The notes under the pieces are model-generated. The model was not told the DNA's origin. It did not search any database and worked only from the letters and a program-made list of their open reading frames with translations. Positions 23,860 to 33,300 of a stretch of DNA of 33,792 bases are shown one piece after another. Numbering within the stretch: position 1 is the first letter of the stretch; each line of letters opens with the position of its first letter. The stretch comes from Treponema sp. (GTDB lineage Bacteria; Spirochaetota; Spirochaetia; Treponematales; Treponemataceae): NCBI GenBank assembly GCA_024402695.1, contig JAKSTG010000029.1, forward strand, positions 1-33,792, given 5' to 3'. The position numbers were made by a program, and so were the translations under genes.

Positions 23860-25026
23860 ATGGGTGCTTCTGACAAAAAATTTATGATTGAACTGCCGTT
23901 AAAAGTTATTTTAACTGAAGACGGAGCCTCAAATTTTATCAGTCATAACCAAAAACTTCTTCGTTTCCGTCTTGCGGACAACGTTGATGAATATGGTATT
24001 TCTCTTAATAAGTTTTCTCCTCAGTCAATTCAGAGAATGATTCTCCTGGATTATATCTCCAAGATTGAAATTTCTATGTCTGAATTCGTTTCTTCCCGTC
24101 AGGAAGTAATGGATCTTTCTAAAGTTATTGTTTATTCGCTGCTTTATAAGCAGTTTGACCGCGAAATCTATTCGGCACTTATCCGCTGTGAATGTGTCAG
24201 AAAACATAACCGCTCAAATCCTTCAAACCTTATTGATGAGAAAACAAATATCAGTGAACGTCAGCTTCGGGCTGTCCTTCAGAATAAGGAAAACATAATC
24301 GCCAATACAAGAAAAGCTATTCTTGACCCAATCTGGAAAGGCATTATGTCAAACAAGGATTATACTTCAGAAGAAAAGAACGTGTTCCTTCTCATGTCTG
24401 AAAAATTCATGAACAGACTGGGACTTATGAACTGGTACATTATTACTCTTTTCCACAAGAGTGACGGTGCAAATGAAATGTTCATTGCAATCCGTAATCT
24501 TCTGAATGCTTACATGGAAAAATCTAAGGTAGCAGAATACATTTCCGTAATGGTAATGGAACTTGCCCTTAACAACGAAAATACAAATATCCGTAAAGAA
24601 GCCCGCAACATGTATCAGGGCGTTGATGATATCGGTGCACTGGTTTTTGACCCTGAAGTAAGAGCCAAGATTGTAAAAGAACTTCAGAGAAAACACGAAC
24701 TTGTATTCCTTTCATGGAAACTTGGTGGTGGTTCTTCTTCAATCGGTAAGCAGGGAAGACTTTCAATCACTCTTTACAACAAGGATGATGAGTTTCAGGA
24801 AGTAAAGGAAAACATTGAAAACGCAAAAGCCGCCGACTCTCACAAAAAGACTCTTATCGATTTCTATCGTGATATTCCTGACGGTGAAGAAGGTACAGAT
24901 CTTGGTCTGTATTATCTTTCTTATCTTGATGAAGCCTGTAAAAAAGTTAATGTTAAGTTTGAATCTCTGGTAAACCAGTTCTCTACAAGTGAGCTTACTG
25001 TTATTAACCTTAACTTCAACTTCTAA
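23860..25026 (+). CDS. Conserved-looking protein of unknown function
   Basis: This 388-residue, probably cytoplasmic protein has no signal peptide or membrane segment. I do not recognise the family. It is rich in helices in the first 280 residues, with charged stretches such as SSRQEVMDLSKVIVYSLLYK and NENTNIRKEARNMYQG. It ends with a more beta-like part containing SWKLGGGSSSIGKQGRLSIT and a hydrophobic SELTVINLNFNF. It has a strong promoter and a Shine-Dalgarno sequence. It is followed after 11 nt by a lipoprotein gene and then trmB, probably in one transcript. Good codon use and operon context support a real gene. Confidence 0.65.
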   Translation: MGASDKKFMIELPLKVILTEDGASNFISHNQKLLRFRLADNVDEYGISLNKFSPQSIQRMILLDYISKIEISMSEFVSSRQEVMDLSKVIVYSLLYKQFDREIYSALIRCECVRKHNRSNPSNLIDEKTNISERQLRAVLQNKENIIANTRKAILDPIWKGIMSNKDYTSEEKNVFLLMSEKFMNRLGLMNWYIITLFHKSDGANEMFIAIRNLLNAYMEKSKVAEYISVMVMELALNNENTNIRKEARNMYQGVDDIGALVFDPEVRAKIVKELQRKHELVFLSWKLGGGSSSIGKQGRLSITLYNKDDEFQEVKENIENAKAADSHKKTLIDFYRDIPDGEEGTDLGLYYLSYLDEACKKVNVKFESLVNQFSTSELTVINLNFNF

Positions 25027-25037
25027 AAGTAGTCAGA

Positions 25038-25778
25038 ATGAAAAGACTTCTTTTTCTTTTAGCGCCTCTCTTTTTGATTTTATTCTCATGTTCTCAAAAT
25101 CTTCCTGAGCTTAGTGCCGTTTCGGGGACTTCTGTATTTGAGTTTGAATCAGAAAATGACCATCCTGTAATGAAGCTTAGCGTTTTTATTGATGTTTCTT
25201 CGGATGTTCACAGAGCGGCTGGTTTAAGACTTGAATGTCTTCAGAATGATTATAAATGGGAATGTGAAAATCCCTTGAAATTTGAGTCCGGGAAAAAGAA
25301 GTATGCCGGGTATACAGATTTTGTAATGCCTGGCAATAAACCTTTCCCTGCCGGAAGATATATTCTCTGGTACATTGATTCTAACGGAAACGAAGATTCT
25401 ACCGTTATGAACATCAATTATCAGAGTGATATTCTTCAGATGACACCAAAGGAAGCTGCCGCTTACTGTGGAAAAAATGAAGGCGTTGAAAACTGGGCAG
25501 TCTTTGACGGAGATTCAGTTCTTCTGCATTACGGAGAAAAAGGTGATAATCTGAACCCTGATGACCTTTGGGGCAGATATCCGAAAGCAGAATCTATAAA
25601 GACTGTGTGGGCTCTTAAAAAGGAACTGCTGGTTTTTCCTGCAGTTTACAAAAAAGAAGTAAAGGATACAGAAAATGAATCAGGAAACAATGAACGAGGA
25701 TTTGAAGGAGAACGCAACGGAATTGACTTTGCGCCGGGAGGTGAAAACCTTCGTTCTGCGCGCGGGCCGAATGACTGA
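25038..25778 (+). CDS. Putative lipoprotein with long 3' overlap into trmB
   Basis: This 246-residue protein has a lipoprotein signal (LFLILFSC, lipidated Cys18). The mature part looks beta-rich, with no family recognised. Its last 35 residues (from about residue 213) overlap the start of trmB by 104 nt in another frame. They differ sharply from the rest, being rich in Gly, Asn, Glu and Arg (NNERGFEGERNG). That tail is probably an incidental extension constrained by the trmB frame. The start is supported by the signal peptide; only a weak ribosome-binding sequence precedes it. Confidence 0.6.
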   Translation: MKRLLFLLAPLFLILFSCSQNLPELSAVSGTSVFEFESENDHPVMKLSVFIDVSSDVHRAAGLRLECLQNDYKWECENPLKFESGKKKYAGYTDFVMPGNKPFPAGRYILWYIDSNGNEDSTVMNINYQSDILQMTPKEAAAYCGKNEGVENWAVFDGDSVLLHYGEKGDNLNPDDLWGRYPKAESIKTVWALKKELLVFPAVYKKEVKDTENESGNNERGFEGERNGIDFAPGGENLRSARGPND

Positions 25779-26397
25779 TGCTCAGGAAAGAGCCTATAAA
25801 GAACTTTCCGCAAAATGGTGCATTCCTTTTTATGAAGACAAAAAACTCGATTTTAAAGAAGTCTTCGGAAATGATAATCCTGTTGTAATTGAAATCGGAT
25901 TTGGTATGGGCGACGCCACCTGGCAGATCGCTAAGGAAAATCCTGAAACAAATTATCTTGGAATTGAAGTTCACCGTCCTGGAGTTGGAAAACTTCTTAA
26001 TCATATTGAAAATGAAGGACTCTCAAATCTCCGTATCATCGAATACGATGCCCTTGAAGTTCTTGATAAAATGGTAGACGACGGTGGAGTAGACGGATTC
26101 CATATTTTCTTTCCTGATCCATGGCCTAAAAAGAAGCACCATAAAAGACGTATGCTTCAGCGTCCAAGAACAAACCTTATTGCAAGCAAGCTGAAAAAAT
26201 CAGGATACCTGTATTTTGTTACAGACTGGTTGCCTTATGCAGAATTCGCCCTTGAAGAACTGAATCTTACAGAAGGGCTTAAAAACAGGTACGACGGTTA
26301 TGCAGAGAAACAGCCTTGGAGAAGTCAGACTAAGTTTGAACGAAAAGGCCAGGCCGCTGACCGTGTAATCACTGAAATTATGTTTGAAAAGATTTAA
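25675..26397 (+). CDS. trmB: tRNA (guanine-N7-)-methyltransferase
   Basis: This 240-residue SAM-dependent enzyme methylates N7 of G46 in the tRNA variable loop. The family N-terminus VKTFVLRAGRMTDAQERA is intact. VIEIGFGMGDATWQIA is the SAM-binding loop, GIEVHRPGVGKLL follows, and HIFFPDPWPKKKHHKRRM is the family signature. AAAGGA lies about 8 nt before the ATG at 25675; the in-frame ATG at 25690 is an alternative that would shorten the overlap with the lipoprotein gene to 89 nt. Confidence 0.95.
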   Translation: MNQETMNEDLKENATELTLRREVKTFVLRAGRMTDAQERAYKELSAKWCIPFYEDKKLDFKEVFGNDNPVVIEIGFGMGDATWQIAKENPETNYLGIEVHRPGVGKLLNHIENEGLSNLRIIEYDALEVLDKMVDDGGVDGFHIFFPDPWPKKKHHKRRMLQRPRTNLIASKLKKSGYLYFVTDWLPYAEFALEELNLTEGLKNRYDGYAEKQPWRSQTKFERKGQAADRVITEIMFEKI

Positions 26398-26401
26398 TGA
26401 A

Positions 26402-26430
26402 AATGCCCGTGAAAGCGGGCGTTTTTTTTT
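26402..26430 (+). terminator. Terminator after trmB
   Basis: GCCCG (26405-26409) pairs with CGGGC (26416-26420) around TGAAAG, followed by G and nine T. Confidence 0.9.
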
Positions 26431-26441
26431 ACATTTTCCAG

Positions 26442-26462
26442 TATAATTAAAGAAAAGGGAGG
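26442..26462 (+). promoter_or_regulatory. -10 box and ribosome-binding site of ligA
   Basis: TATAAT (26442-26447) and AGGGAGG (26456-26462) precede the ATG at 26471. No good -35 box is seen at standard spacing. Confidence 0.5.
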
Positions 26463-26470
26463 CGGTCTTT

Positions 26471-28390
26471 ATGGATCTTTTTGAATCATCTCGCGTTTCA
26501 GAACTGGAAAGTCTTATCAAAAAATATCAGGCATCTTATTACAATGGCGAAGCTGAAATTTCCGATGCTGAATTTGACAAGCTTTGGGATGAACTGAAAA
26601 GCCTTGATCCTCAGAATCCTATACTTCATAAAGTCGGTGCTGATTCAGGTAACTTTGCGAAAGTACGTCATGTTATGCCAATGGGAAGCCAGGAAAAAGC
26701 CGCCAATCCTGAAGAATTCCTTGAATGGACATTGAAACATAAATACGATCAGTACCTGGTTGAATATAAATTGGACGGTGCATCCCTTGAACTTCAGTAT
26801 GAAAAAGGAAATCTTGTTCGCGCTGTTACCCGCGGTGACGGTGAAATCGGCGATGACATTACTGCCAATGCAAAAAAGATGAACGGTGTTCAGGCCGCAA
26901 TTTATGTGGACGGAGTAAAACAGAATTTTAACGGCGGTATTCGTGGTGAAGTTATCATGACCCATTCTGTTCATAAAGAACATTTTTCTGACAAGGCAAA
27001 CTGCAGAAATGCCGCCAACGGACTTATGAAACGTAAGGACGGAAAAGGAAGTGAATATCTTAAACTCATAACTTATGATGCTCTTGCTACAAAAGGAAAG
27101 GCACCTTTTGAAAATGAGGAAGGAAAAATTCGCTGGCTCCGTTCAGCAGGTTTTGAGACTTCTCCTTTATGCTTCTGTAAAAACCCGGAAGAAGTAATCA
27201 GATATCGTGAATATGTAATGGAACAGAGAAAAACTCTGGAATATGACATTGACGGTCTTGTAATTAAAGAACAGAAAATTGATCTGGACGATGCTTTTCG
27301 CGCAAGACCTGACAGACAGATTGCATTCAAGTTTAGCCTTGAAGAAGCGGTTTCTGTTTTAAGAGAAGTTGAGTGGAGTATTTCCGGGGGAACTTATACA
27401 CCGGTTGCCATCTTTGATGAGGTTGAACTTAACGGAACTAAAGTTCAGAGAGCTTCTCTTGCAAATCCTGACACAATGCGAAAGCTTGGTGTTCAAATTG
27501 GGAGCCACGTTGTTGTAGTAAAGCGCGGTGAAATCATTCCAAAGATCATGAGCGTGGTTTCTTCAAAAGAAGCTGTAACAAGTCCTGTTCCGTTCCCTGA
27601 AAAATGTGAATGTTGCAGTACAAAACTTGTGGATGAAGGCAGCCGCCTTTTCTGTCCTAACAAGAACTGTGAAAAAAGAATTCTTCACCAGCTTCTTAAA
27701 TGGCAGCAGATTGTTGATATCCGTGACTTTGGCGTGACCCTTATAGAAAATCTTTTCAAGGATAAAAGACTTAAGTGCATTTCTGATATCTATTCTTTGA
27801 ATGAAGAAGAACTTGTTCCATATTTTTTGAAAGATGAAGCCATTGATAAAGGTAAAGAAAGTCTGGGAGCTGGAAAAGTTTACGCATCAATTCAGAATCA
27901 TAGAAACATGAATCTTGCTACTTTCCTGGCTGGTTTTGATATTGAAGGATTCGGTGAGACAATGGCTGAAAACCTTATCAACTGCGGTTTTGAGACTCTT
28001 GATAAAATTCTTAATGCTACAGAAGAAAGCATAGCAGCCTGCTACGGTTTTGCAGAAATCACCGCTCATACAATCTGTGAAGGACTTAAGGAATACGGAG
28101 ATGAAATGCGTTCCCTTGTTGAAAGCGGAACAATTGTCCTTAAGGAAACAGGCGGCGGAAAACTTGCAGGAAAATCTTTCTGTTTTACTGGAGAATTAAG
28201 AACCATGAAACGCCAGGATGCAGAAAAGCTTGTAAAGGAAGCAGGCGGTTCTGCTAAGTCCAGCGTTACAAAAGACCTTAGCTATCTTGTTACTAACGAC
28301 ACAGAGAGCGGAAGTTCAAAGAATGTGAAAGCACAGAAACTTGGCATTCCAATTATAAACGAAGAAGAATTTCTTGCTCTTTTGAAATAG
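26471..28390 (+). CDS. ligA: NAD-dependent DNA ligase
   Basis: This 639-residue ligase seals nicks in replication and repair using NAD. An N-terminal Ia region precedes the adenylation domain (YKLDG with AMP-accepting Lys100, then TRGDGEIGDDIT). An OB fold (VVVVKRGEIIPKI), a four-Cys zinc finger (CECCSTKL, then FCPNKNCEKR), helix-hairpin-helix repeats and a C-terminal BRCT domain (LAGKSFCFTGELRTMKR) follow. It is slightly shorter than E. coli LigA (671), and the segment before the active Lys (MGSQEKAANPEEF) differs from the common P-M-L-S-L form. It is transcribed alone. Confidence 0.95.
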   Translation: MDLFESSRVSELESLIKKYQASYYNGEAEISDAEFDKLWDELKSLDPQNPILHKVGADSGNFAKVRHVMPMGSQEKAANPEEFLEWTLKHKYDQYLVEYKLDGASLELQYEKGNLVRAVTRGDGEIGDDITANAKKMNGVQAAIYVDGVKQNFNGGIRGEVIMTHSVHKEHFSDKANCRNAANGLMKRKDGKGSEYLKLITYDALATKGKAPFENEEGKIRWLRSAGFETSPLCFCKNPEEVIRYREYVMEQRKTLEYDIDGLVIKEQKIDLDDAFRARPDRQIAFKFSLEEAVSVLREVEWSISGGTYTPVAIFDEVELNGTKVQRASLANPDTMRKLGVQIGSHVVVVKRGEIIPKIMSVVSSKEAVTSPVPFPEKCECCSTKLVDEGSRLFCPNKNCEKRILHQLLKWQQIVDIRDFGVTLIENLFKDKRLKCISDIYSLNEEELVPYFLKDEAIDKGKESLGAGKVYASIQNHRNMNLATFLAGFDIEGFGETMAENLINCGFETLDKILNATEESIAACYGFAEITAHTICEGLKEYGDEMRSLVESGTIVLKETGGGKLAGKSFCFTGELRTMKRQDAEKLVKEAGGSAKSSVTKDLSYLVTNDTESGSSKNVKAQKLGIPIINEEEFLALLK

Positions 28391-28400
28391 CAGTTAAATA

Positions 28401-28433
28401 AAAAAGCGGTGGTTTTGGCCACCGCTTTTTTTT
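28401..28433. terminator. Bidirectional terminator between ligA and thiI
   Basis: A perfect 12-bp stem (AAAAAGCGGTGG 28401-28412, CCACCGCTTTTT 28419-28430) serves both converging genes. It overlaps the thiI stop region. Confidence 0.9.
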
Positions 28434-29610
28434 AGTTTTCTTTTTCAACTTTCTCAACAGTGAATCTTTTTACGTCACGTTTTTCAAAGCTTTCTTTCAA
28501 AAGTTCTTCGCAATCCAGGTCTGCAAAGATACGTTCTGCATCTTCTATACGGCCACGGAGAACCGGATGTTTTGGGCTGAAAAGAACACAGCAGTCTTCG
28601 TAAGGAAGAATTGAAGTGTCGTATGTGTCGATGAAGTATGCATCCTTGATGATTTCTTCTTTATCCATACCGATGAGAGGACGGAAAAGAGGGTAGGCTG
28701 CAAAGTGTTCAGTAACGCTCATGTTTTCGAGAGTCTGGCTTGCAACCTGTCCAAGACTTTCACCTGTAATGATACATTCTGCTCCTACACGTTCAGCTAC
28801 CATGTTGGCAACTTTCATCATGCAGACGCGAAGCATAAGAGTGCTCCAGGCTTCAGGTGCTTTTTCTTTAATGCGCATCTGAACATCTGTGAAAGGAATG
28901 ATGTTCAGGTATGTGTTGATTCCGAAGTAGGAAAGTTTTTCTGCGAGAGTTTCAACTTTTTTCTGGGCTTCTTCTGAAGTGTATGGATATGAATGGAAGT
29001 AAACGCACTCAACTCTCATACCGCGGCGAAGCATGCGGTATCCTGCAACAGGAGAATCAAGGCCGCCTGAAAGGAGGAGTAGACCTCTGTTTGATGAGCC
29101 AACTGGAAGACCACGGCATCCTGTGTTTACTGTTGAGTAAACGTAAGTTGTTTCGCGAACTTCTATGTAGATCATTACGTCAGGGTTGTGAACATCAACT
29201 TTCATGATGGATTCAACAGGACCAGCGGCTTCACAGCAAAGCTGGTATGAGTTCAGAGGGAATTCTTTCCAGCTGCGGCGGGCATCAATCTTGAAGGTTT
29301 TGCAGCCTTTGTCTGCGGCAATCTGAGCTTCTGTCATTACAGCTTCTTTGATTGCTTCAAGAGTTCTTTCACAGGTTCTGGTCTTTGCCCAACCAACAAT
29401 TCCGATCAGGTGATTCAGACAGAATTCAACGGCTTTACAGTCCTCTTCATCATCGGAACATTCTACGTACATACGTCCTGCTCTGAGGGTAACTTTAGTT
29501 TTGCGACCTTCCAGATATTTTTTTGTATTGCGAACCAGGAGCTGTTCAAATTCTCTGATGTTTGTTCCTTTAAGTGTAAGTTCGCCAACTTTTGCCAGAT
29601 ATGTTGCCAT
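28432..29610 (-). CDS. thiI: tRNA 4-thiouridine synthetase
   Basis: This 392-residue enzyme thiolates U8 of tRNA and can also serve thiazole synthesis. It has an N-terminal ferredoxin-like domain (VGELTLKGTN), a THUMP domain and a PP-loop ATPase domain (LLLLSGGLDSPVAG, residues 177-190). A conserved cysteine region, PYEDCCVLFSPKHP (Cys340, Cys341), follows. The C-terminal rhodanese domain of E. coli ThiI is absent, as in many bacteria, so sulfur must be supplied by another route. The gene lies just after the clpX terminator; only a weak ribosome-binding site (GGCAGG) is seen. Confidence 0.93.
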   Translation of the reverse strand: MATYLAKVGELTLKGTNIREFEQLLVRNTKKYLEGRKTKVTLRAGRMYVECSDDEEDCKAVEFCLNHLIGIVGWAKTRTCERTLEAIKEAVMTEAQIAADKGCKTFKIDARRSWKEFPLNSYQLCCEAAGPVESIMKVDVHNPDVMIYIEVRETTYVYSTVNTGCRGLPVGSSNRGLLLLSGGLDSPVAGYRMLRRGMRVECVYFHSYPYTSEEAQKKVETLAEKLSYFGINTYLNIIPFTDVQMRIKEKAPEAWSTLMLRVCMMKVANMVAERVGAECIITGESLGQVASQTLENMSVTEHFAAYPLFRPLIGMDKEEIIKDAYFIDTYDTSILPYEDCCVLFSPKHPVLRGRIEDAERIFADLDCEELLKESFEKRDVKRFTVEKVEKEN

Positions 29611-29633
29611 TGTATAACCTGCCTTTGTTTATG

Positions 29634-29667
29634 TTAAAAAAGACGAGGGGATGAAAATCCCCTCGAA
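29634..29667 (-). terminator. Terminator after clpX
   Basis: CGAGGGGAT pairs with ATCCCCTCG around a GAAA-type loop. On the minus strand it runs into a T-rich tail (GTCTTTTTT). Confidence 0.85.
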
Positions 29668-29688
29668 TCCTGAAGTTTTATGTTTTTA

Positions 29689-30990
29689 TTAAGATGCCTG
29701 ACTTCCGTCAGAAATTGCGGCTGTTCCTGATACAGGAACGATGAGGGAAGCAACATCTTTTACTTTGTTCTGTACAATGTCTTTTGTAACTGTAAAACGT
29801 TTCTGTCCCTTCATGTTTGGTGCAACGAACATAACGTCTGTAAGCATTTTTTCTACGATTGTACGAAGTCCACGGGCACCAGTTTTCTGGCGGATTGCTT
29901 CACTTGCAATTTCACGGATTGCTTCGTTTTCAAATACCAGTTCTGTTTCATCAATTGCAAAGGAAGCCTGGAACTGTTTTGTGATTGCATTTTTAGGTTC
30001 TGTAAGAACGCGAACAAGATCGTCTTCCTGTAATTCCTTGAGGGAAACTGTGATTGGCATACGACCGATAAGTTCAGGGATGATTCCGAATTTAACAAGG
30101 TCATCTGGACTTGTCTGATTTAAGAGAAGCATTTTGTCTTCTGCAGACATCTGCCCAATGTTTGAGCCGAATCCCATTGAACGGTCAGCTGTACGTTTTT
30201 CGATGATTTCATCCAGACCTACGAAAGCTCCACCAAGAACGAAAAGAATGTTTGTTGTATCGATCTGGAGCATTTCCTGGTTTGGATGTTTTCTTCCGCC
30301 CTGAGGTGGAACTGAAGCTACTGTACCTTCAATGATTTTAAGAAGTGCCTGCTGAACACCTTCACCGGAAACATCGCGGGTAATTGAAGTGTTTTCACTT
30401 TTACGTGCAATTTTATCAATTTCATCGATGAAGATGATTCCGTGTTCTGCAGCCTGAATGTTTCCGTCAGCTGCGTTGATAAGTTTAAGAAGAACGTTTT
30501 CTACGTCTTCACCAACGTAACCGGCTTCTGTAAGAGTTGTGGCATCGGCAATTGCGAAAGGTACCTGAAGTTTCTGTGCAAGAGTTTTTGCAAGAAGGGT
30601 TTTTCCGGAACCTGTTGGTCCGATGAGAAGAACGTTTGATTTTTCGATTCTTACTTCGTCATCATTTGCTTCACCCACTTTAGCTGCAGGTTTTGAAAGA
30701 CGTGAAAGACGTTTGTAGTGGTTGTATACCGCAACGGAAAGAACTTTTTTTGCTTCATCCTGACCGATAACATACTGGTCCAGATAATCTTTGAATTCCT
30801 GTGGAGTAGGAACTTCGGAAAGTTCTACAGGAGTAAATCCTGCTTCCTGCTGTTCGAGGATACTCTGACAAACGGCAACACATTTGTTACAGATAAATAA
30901 ATTAGGAGAAGGTCCTTCTACCAGGATTCTCGATTTATCTTCAGGTTTGCCACAAAAACAACAGAATCTATCACTACCAAAACGTTTCAT
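29689..30990 (-). CDS. clpX: ClpX, ATPase subunit of ClpXP protease
   Basis: This 433-residue AAA+ unfoldase recognises tagged proteins, unfolds them and feeds them to ClpP. An N-terminal C4 zinc domain (Cys10, Cys13, Cys34, Cys37) precedes Walker A (GPTGSGKT, 124-131), the pore loop GYVG (157-160) and Walker B (IIFIDEIDK, about 185-193). The SMGFGSNI segment corresponds to the ClpP-binding loop, and an arginine-containing small domain ([12 protein letters not shown]) follows. AAGGGAT precedes the start. It lies 17 nt after clpP and is probably cotranscribed with it. Confidence 0.97.
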   Translation of the reverse strand: MKRFGSDRFCCFCGKPEDKSRILVEGPSPNLFICNKCVAVCQSILEQQEAGFTPVELSEVPTPQEFKDYLDQYVIGQDEAKKVLSVAVYNHYKRLSRLSKPAAKVGEANDDEVRIEKSNVLLIGPTGSGKTLLAKTLAQKLQVPFAIADATTLTEAGYVGEDVENVLLKLINAADGNIQAAEHGIIFIDEIDKIARKSENTSITRDVSGEGVQQALLKIIEGTVASVPPQGGRKHPNQEMLQIDTTNILFVLGGAFVGLDEIIEKRTADRSMGFGSNIGQMSAEDKMLLLNQTSPDDLVKFGIIPELIGRMPITVSLKELQEDDLVRVLTEPKNAITKQFQASFAIDETELVFENEAIREIASEAIRQKTGARGLRTIVEKMLTDVMFVAPNMKGQKRFTVTKDIVQNKVKDVASLIVPVSGTAAISDGSQAS

Positions 30991-31007
30991 TTTAATCCCT
31001 TATATCT

Positions 31008-31622
31008 TTATTTTGAACGGCGGACCATAACGTGGTCAACGATACCGTAGTTCTTTGCATCTTCAGCGGTCATGTAGAAGTCGCGTTCAAGATCTTTTGC
31101 AACTTTTTCTACCGGCTGTTTTGTGTGTTCTGCAAAGTAATCAATAGAAAGTTTCTTAAGTCTGATAATTTCTTTAGCCTGGATGGAAATGTCGCTTTCC
31201 TGTCCTTCAACACCACCCCAAGGCTGGTGAATCATAACACGTGATGACGGAAGGGCATAGCGTTTTCCAGCTGTTCCACCTGCAAGAAGAATTGCGGCCA
31301 TAGAAGCAGCCTGTCCCATACAGATTGTCTGGATGTCGCATTTTACATACTGCATTGTATCGTAGATTGCGAGACCTGCAGTAACGCTTCCTCCAGGTGA
31401 GTTGATGTAAATACTGATGTCTTTGTCAGGATTTTCTGATTCAAGATAAAGAATCTGAGCTACAGCAAGGTCTGCGGTTGCGTCATTTATTTCACCGTCG
31501 ATGAAAACGATACGGTCTTTGAGGAGGCGTGAAAAAATATCGAAAGATCTTTCTCCGTTTCCGGTTCTTTCAATAACGTAAGGTACAAGAGTGTTCATCT
31601 GTGCATTCATTGGTTCTTTCAT
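31008..31622 (-). CDS. clpP: ClpP, proteolytic subunit
   Basis: This 204-residue serine peptidase forms the double heptameric chamber of ClpXP. The catalytic triad is present: Ser107 (GQAASMAA), His132 (MIHQPWGG) and Asp181 (ERDFYM). The ATG at 31622 is chosen because GGAG lies 8 nt upstream. An in-frame ATG at 31643 would place that site inside the coding region. It sits between tig and clpX, but a terminator follows tig, so clpP may have its own promoter; TATAAT-like boxes occur near 31660-31690 on the minus strand without a clear -35. Confidence 0.96.
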   Translation of the reverse strand: MKEPMNAQMNTLVPYVIERTGNGERSFDIFSRLLKDRIVFIDGEINDATADLAVAQILYLESENPDKDISIYINSPGGSVTAGLAIYDTMQYVKCDIQTICMGQAASMAAILLAGGTAGKRYALPSSRVMIHQPWGGVEGQESDISIQAKEIIRLKKLSIDYFAEHTKQPVEKVAKDLERDFYMTAEDAKNYGIVDHVMVRRSK

Positions 31623-31708
31623 TAGATTTTCTCCAAAATTCATAGTAATTATAATTTACTAAAAATTCCCTTGCTTATGTTAAATTATATCTTTAATCAG
31701 TATATACA

Positions 31709-31741
31709 AAAAACGGGCTGTCTTAAAGAGACAGCCCGTTC
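31709..31741 (-). terminator. Terminator after tig
   Basis: AACGGGCTGTCT (31712-31723) pairs perfectly with AGACAGCCCGTT (31729-31740). The T-run lies on the minus strand. Confidence 0.9.
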
Positions 31742-31757
31742 AAGATTGTTTCAGTTA

Positions 31758-33116
31758 TTAGCGGGCTTCGAAAAGCTCTTTGAATGACATTTTGTCACCC
31801 TTAGAAACTTTAACCTGCTTGTAAAGTTCATCAAAAAGTTTGTTTTCTTTTACCATGTCGATCAGGTATTCTTTAGAACGTGGATCATCATAGTGTTTCT
31901 TAACTTCTTCGATTGACATTCCGCCTTCTTCAGCGATTTTGCCGTATTCAGCTTCAACTTCTTCAGGAGTTACGCTGATGTTCTTTTCTTTAAGAAGAGA
32001 GTCAACCAGGATGCGGCTCTTAAGCATTTTTTCTGCTTCTTCAGCCCACTGTTCCTGCATTCCGGCCTTTGTCTGTCCTGAAGCTACGATCATTTTTTCG
32101 AGTTCTGCAGGTGATGTCTGGAACTGCTGAGCCATCATGTTCCAGCGTCCGTCCAGTTCTGCAGCGATCATTGAAGCAGGGATATCGAATGCGTTCTTTT
32201 CAACGAGCTGTTCCAGAAGTGAGTTCTGTTTAAGTTCATTGATTCTGCGACCCATTGCTGTTTCCATGTTCTTTGTAAGATCTTTTTTCAGGTCATCAAG
32301 AGTCTTGTATTTTTCGTTTACATCCTGTGCCAGGTCATCATCGAGGGCAGGGAGGTCACGAAGTTTGAGTGCTTTTACTGTTACAGAAAGTTTCTTTGTT
32401 GTTCCTGCAAGTTCAGCATTTGTGTCGTCTTTGTCGTATGTTTTTGTGATTTCTTTTGTATCACCTTTTTTCATACCGATAACTTCATCATCGATTTTGT
32501 AAAGGTTTGCACCTGAACCGATTGTGAATGTGAAGTCTTCACGTTTTGAACCTGCGATTTCTTTTCCGTCGTCTCCAACTTCGAAGAAGTCAACTGTTAC
32601 GATGTCATCTTTAGCAGCTGCATCGCTGTCTTTCTTGTCTACAACCATTGCGTTGCGTTCCTGAATGTTCTTCAGTTCTTCTGCAAGGTCAGATTCTGCT
32701 ACAGATACCTGTGGTTCTTTTACTGTAATTCCGTCGAACTTGATGTTTTCTACTGTTGGGAATACATCGTAAGTTACTGTGTAAGTAAGATCTTTTGTAA
32801 GATCGAATTCAGGAAGAGCTTCCATCTGTGGCTGAGCGTATGGGAGTGGGCGTTCTGTGATGTCTTTGTCGTTGAAGATTTCACCGAATGAAGCATCAAT
32901 TACTTCGCTCATTGTGTCAGCTTTAAGAGCTTCACCGTATTTTCTTTCCAGAACGTTAGCAGGAACTTTTCCTTTGCGGAAACCAGGAATCTGGGCATTT
33001 TTTACATACTTTGCAAGCACGCTTTTGTATGTGCTTTCTACATCTTCTTTTGCAACTGTTACTGTAAGTTTTACAGCACATTTTTCGAGTTTTTCGAATT
33101 CTTTTGTGATTTTCAT
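31758..33116 (-). CDS. tig: Trigger factor
   Basis: This 452-residue ribosome-associated chaperone and prolyl isomerase has an N-terminal ribosome-binding domain with signature GFRKGKVPANVLERKYG. An FKBP-like domain follows (about 150-245, KDDIVTVDFFEVGDDGKE to VIGMKKGDTKEI). The helical C-terminal arms include MIAAELDGRWNMMAQQFQ. GGGAG lies 7 nt before the ATG. No clear promoter lies in the short gap after the tRNA-Gly terminator, so expression may depend partly on read-through from the tRNA genes. Confidence 0.96.
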   Translation of the reverse strand: MKITKEFEKLEKCAVKLTVTVAKEDVESTYKSVLAKYVKNAQIPGFRKGKVPANVLERKYGEALKADTMSEVIDASFGEIFNDKDITERPLPYAQPQMEALPEFDLTKDLTYTVTYDVFPTVENIKFDGITVKEPQVSVAESDLAEELKNIQERNAMVVDKKDSDAAAKDDIVTVDFFEVGDDGKEIAGSKREDFTFTIGSGANLYKIDDEVIGMKKGDTKEITKTYDKDDTNAELAGTTKKLSVTVKALKLRDLPALDDDLAQDVNEKYKTLDDLKKDLTKNMETAMGRRINELKQNSLLEQLVEKNAFDIPASMIAAELDGRWNMMAQQFQTSPAELEKMIVASGQTKAGMQEQWAEEAEKMLKSRILVDSLLKEKNISVTPEEVEAEYGKIAEEGGMSIEEVKKHYDDPRSKEYLIDMVKENKLFDELYKQVKVSKGDKMSFKELFEAR

Positions 33117-33148
33117 GAGTTTACTCCCAGAAATATGTGTGATATGTA

Positions 33149-33181
33149 AAAAAAACGCGATTCAGAAAAACTGAACCGCGT
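33149..33181 (-). terminator. Terminator after the tRNA-Leu/tRNA-Gly genes
   Basis: CGCGATTCAG pairs with CTGAACCGCG (one A-C mismatch) around five A. The T-run is on the minus strand, just before tig. Confidence 0.8.
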
Positions 33182-33193
33182 TCATTTTGTTCG

Positions 33194-33265
33194 AGCGGAA
33201 AACGGGAGTCGGACCCGCGACATCCACCTTGGCAAGGTGGCGCTCTACCACTGAGCTATTTCCGC
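33194..33265 (-). tRNA. tRNA-Gly (GCC)
   Basis: A 72-nt cloverleaf with acceptor GCGGAAA/TTTCCGC, D-arm AGCTCAGTGGTAGAGC, anticodon loop TTGCCAA (GCC) and a T-arm reading GGGTCCGACTCCC. CCA is not encoded. It is identical to the copy at 33301. Confidence 0.95.
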
Positions 33266-33300
33266 AAAAAGTATCTGCGTTTTCAGATATTAAAACGTCG

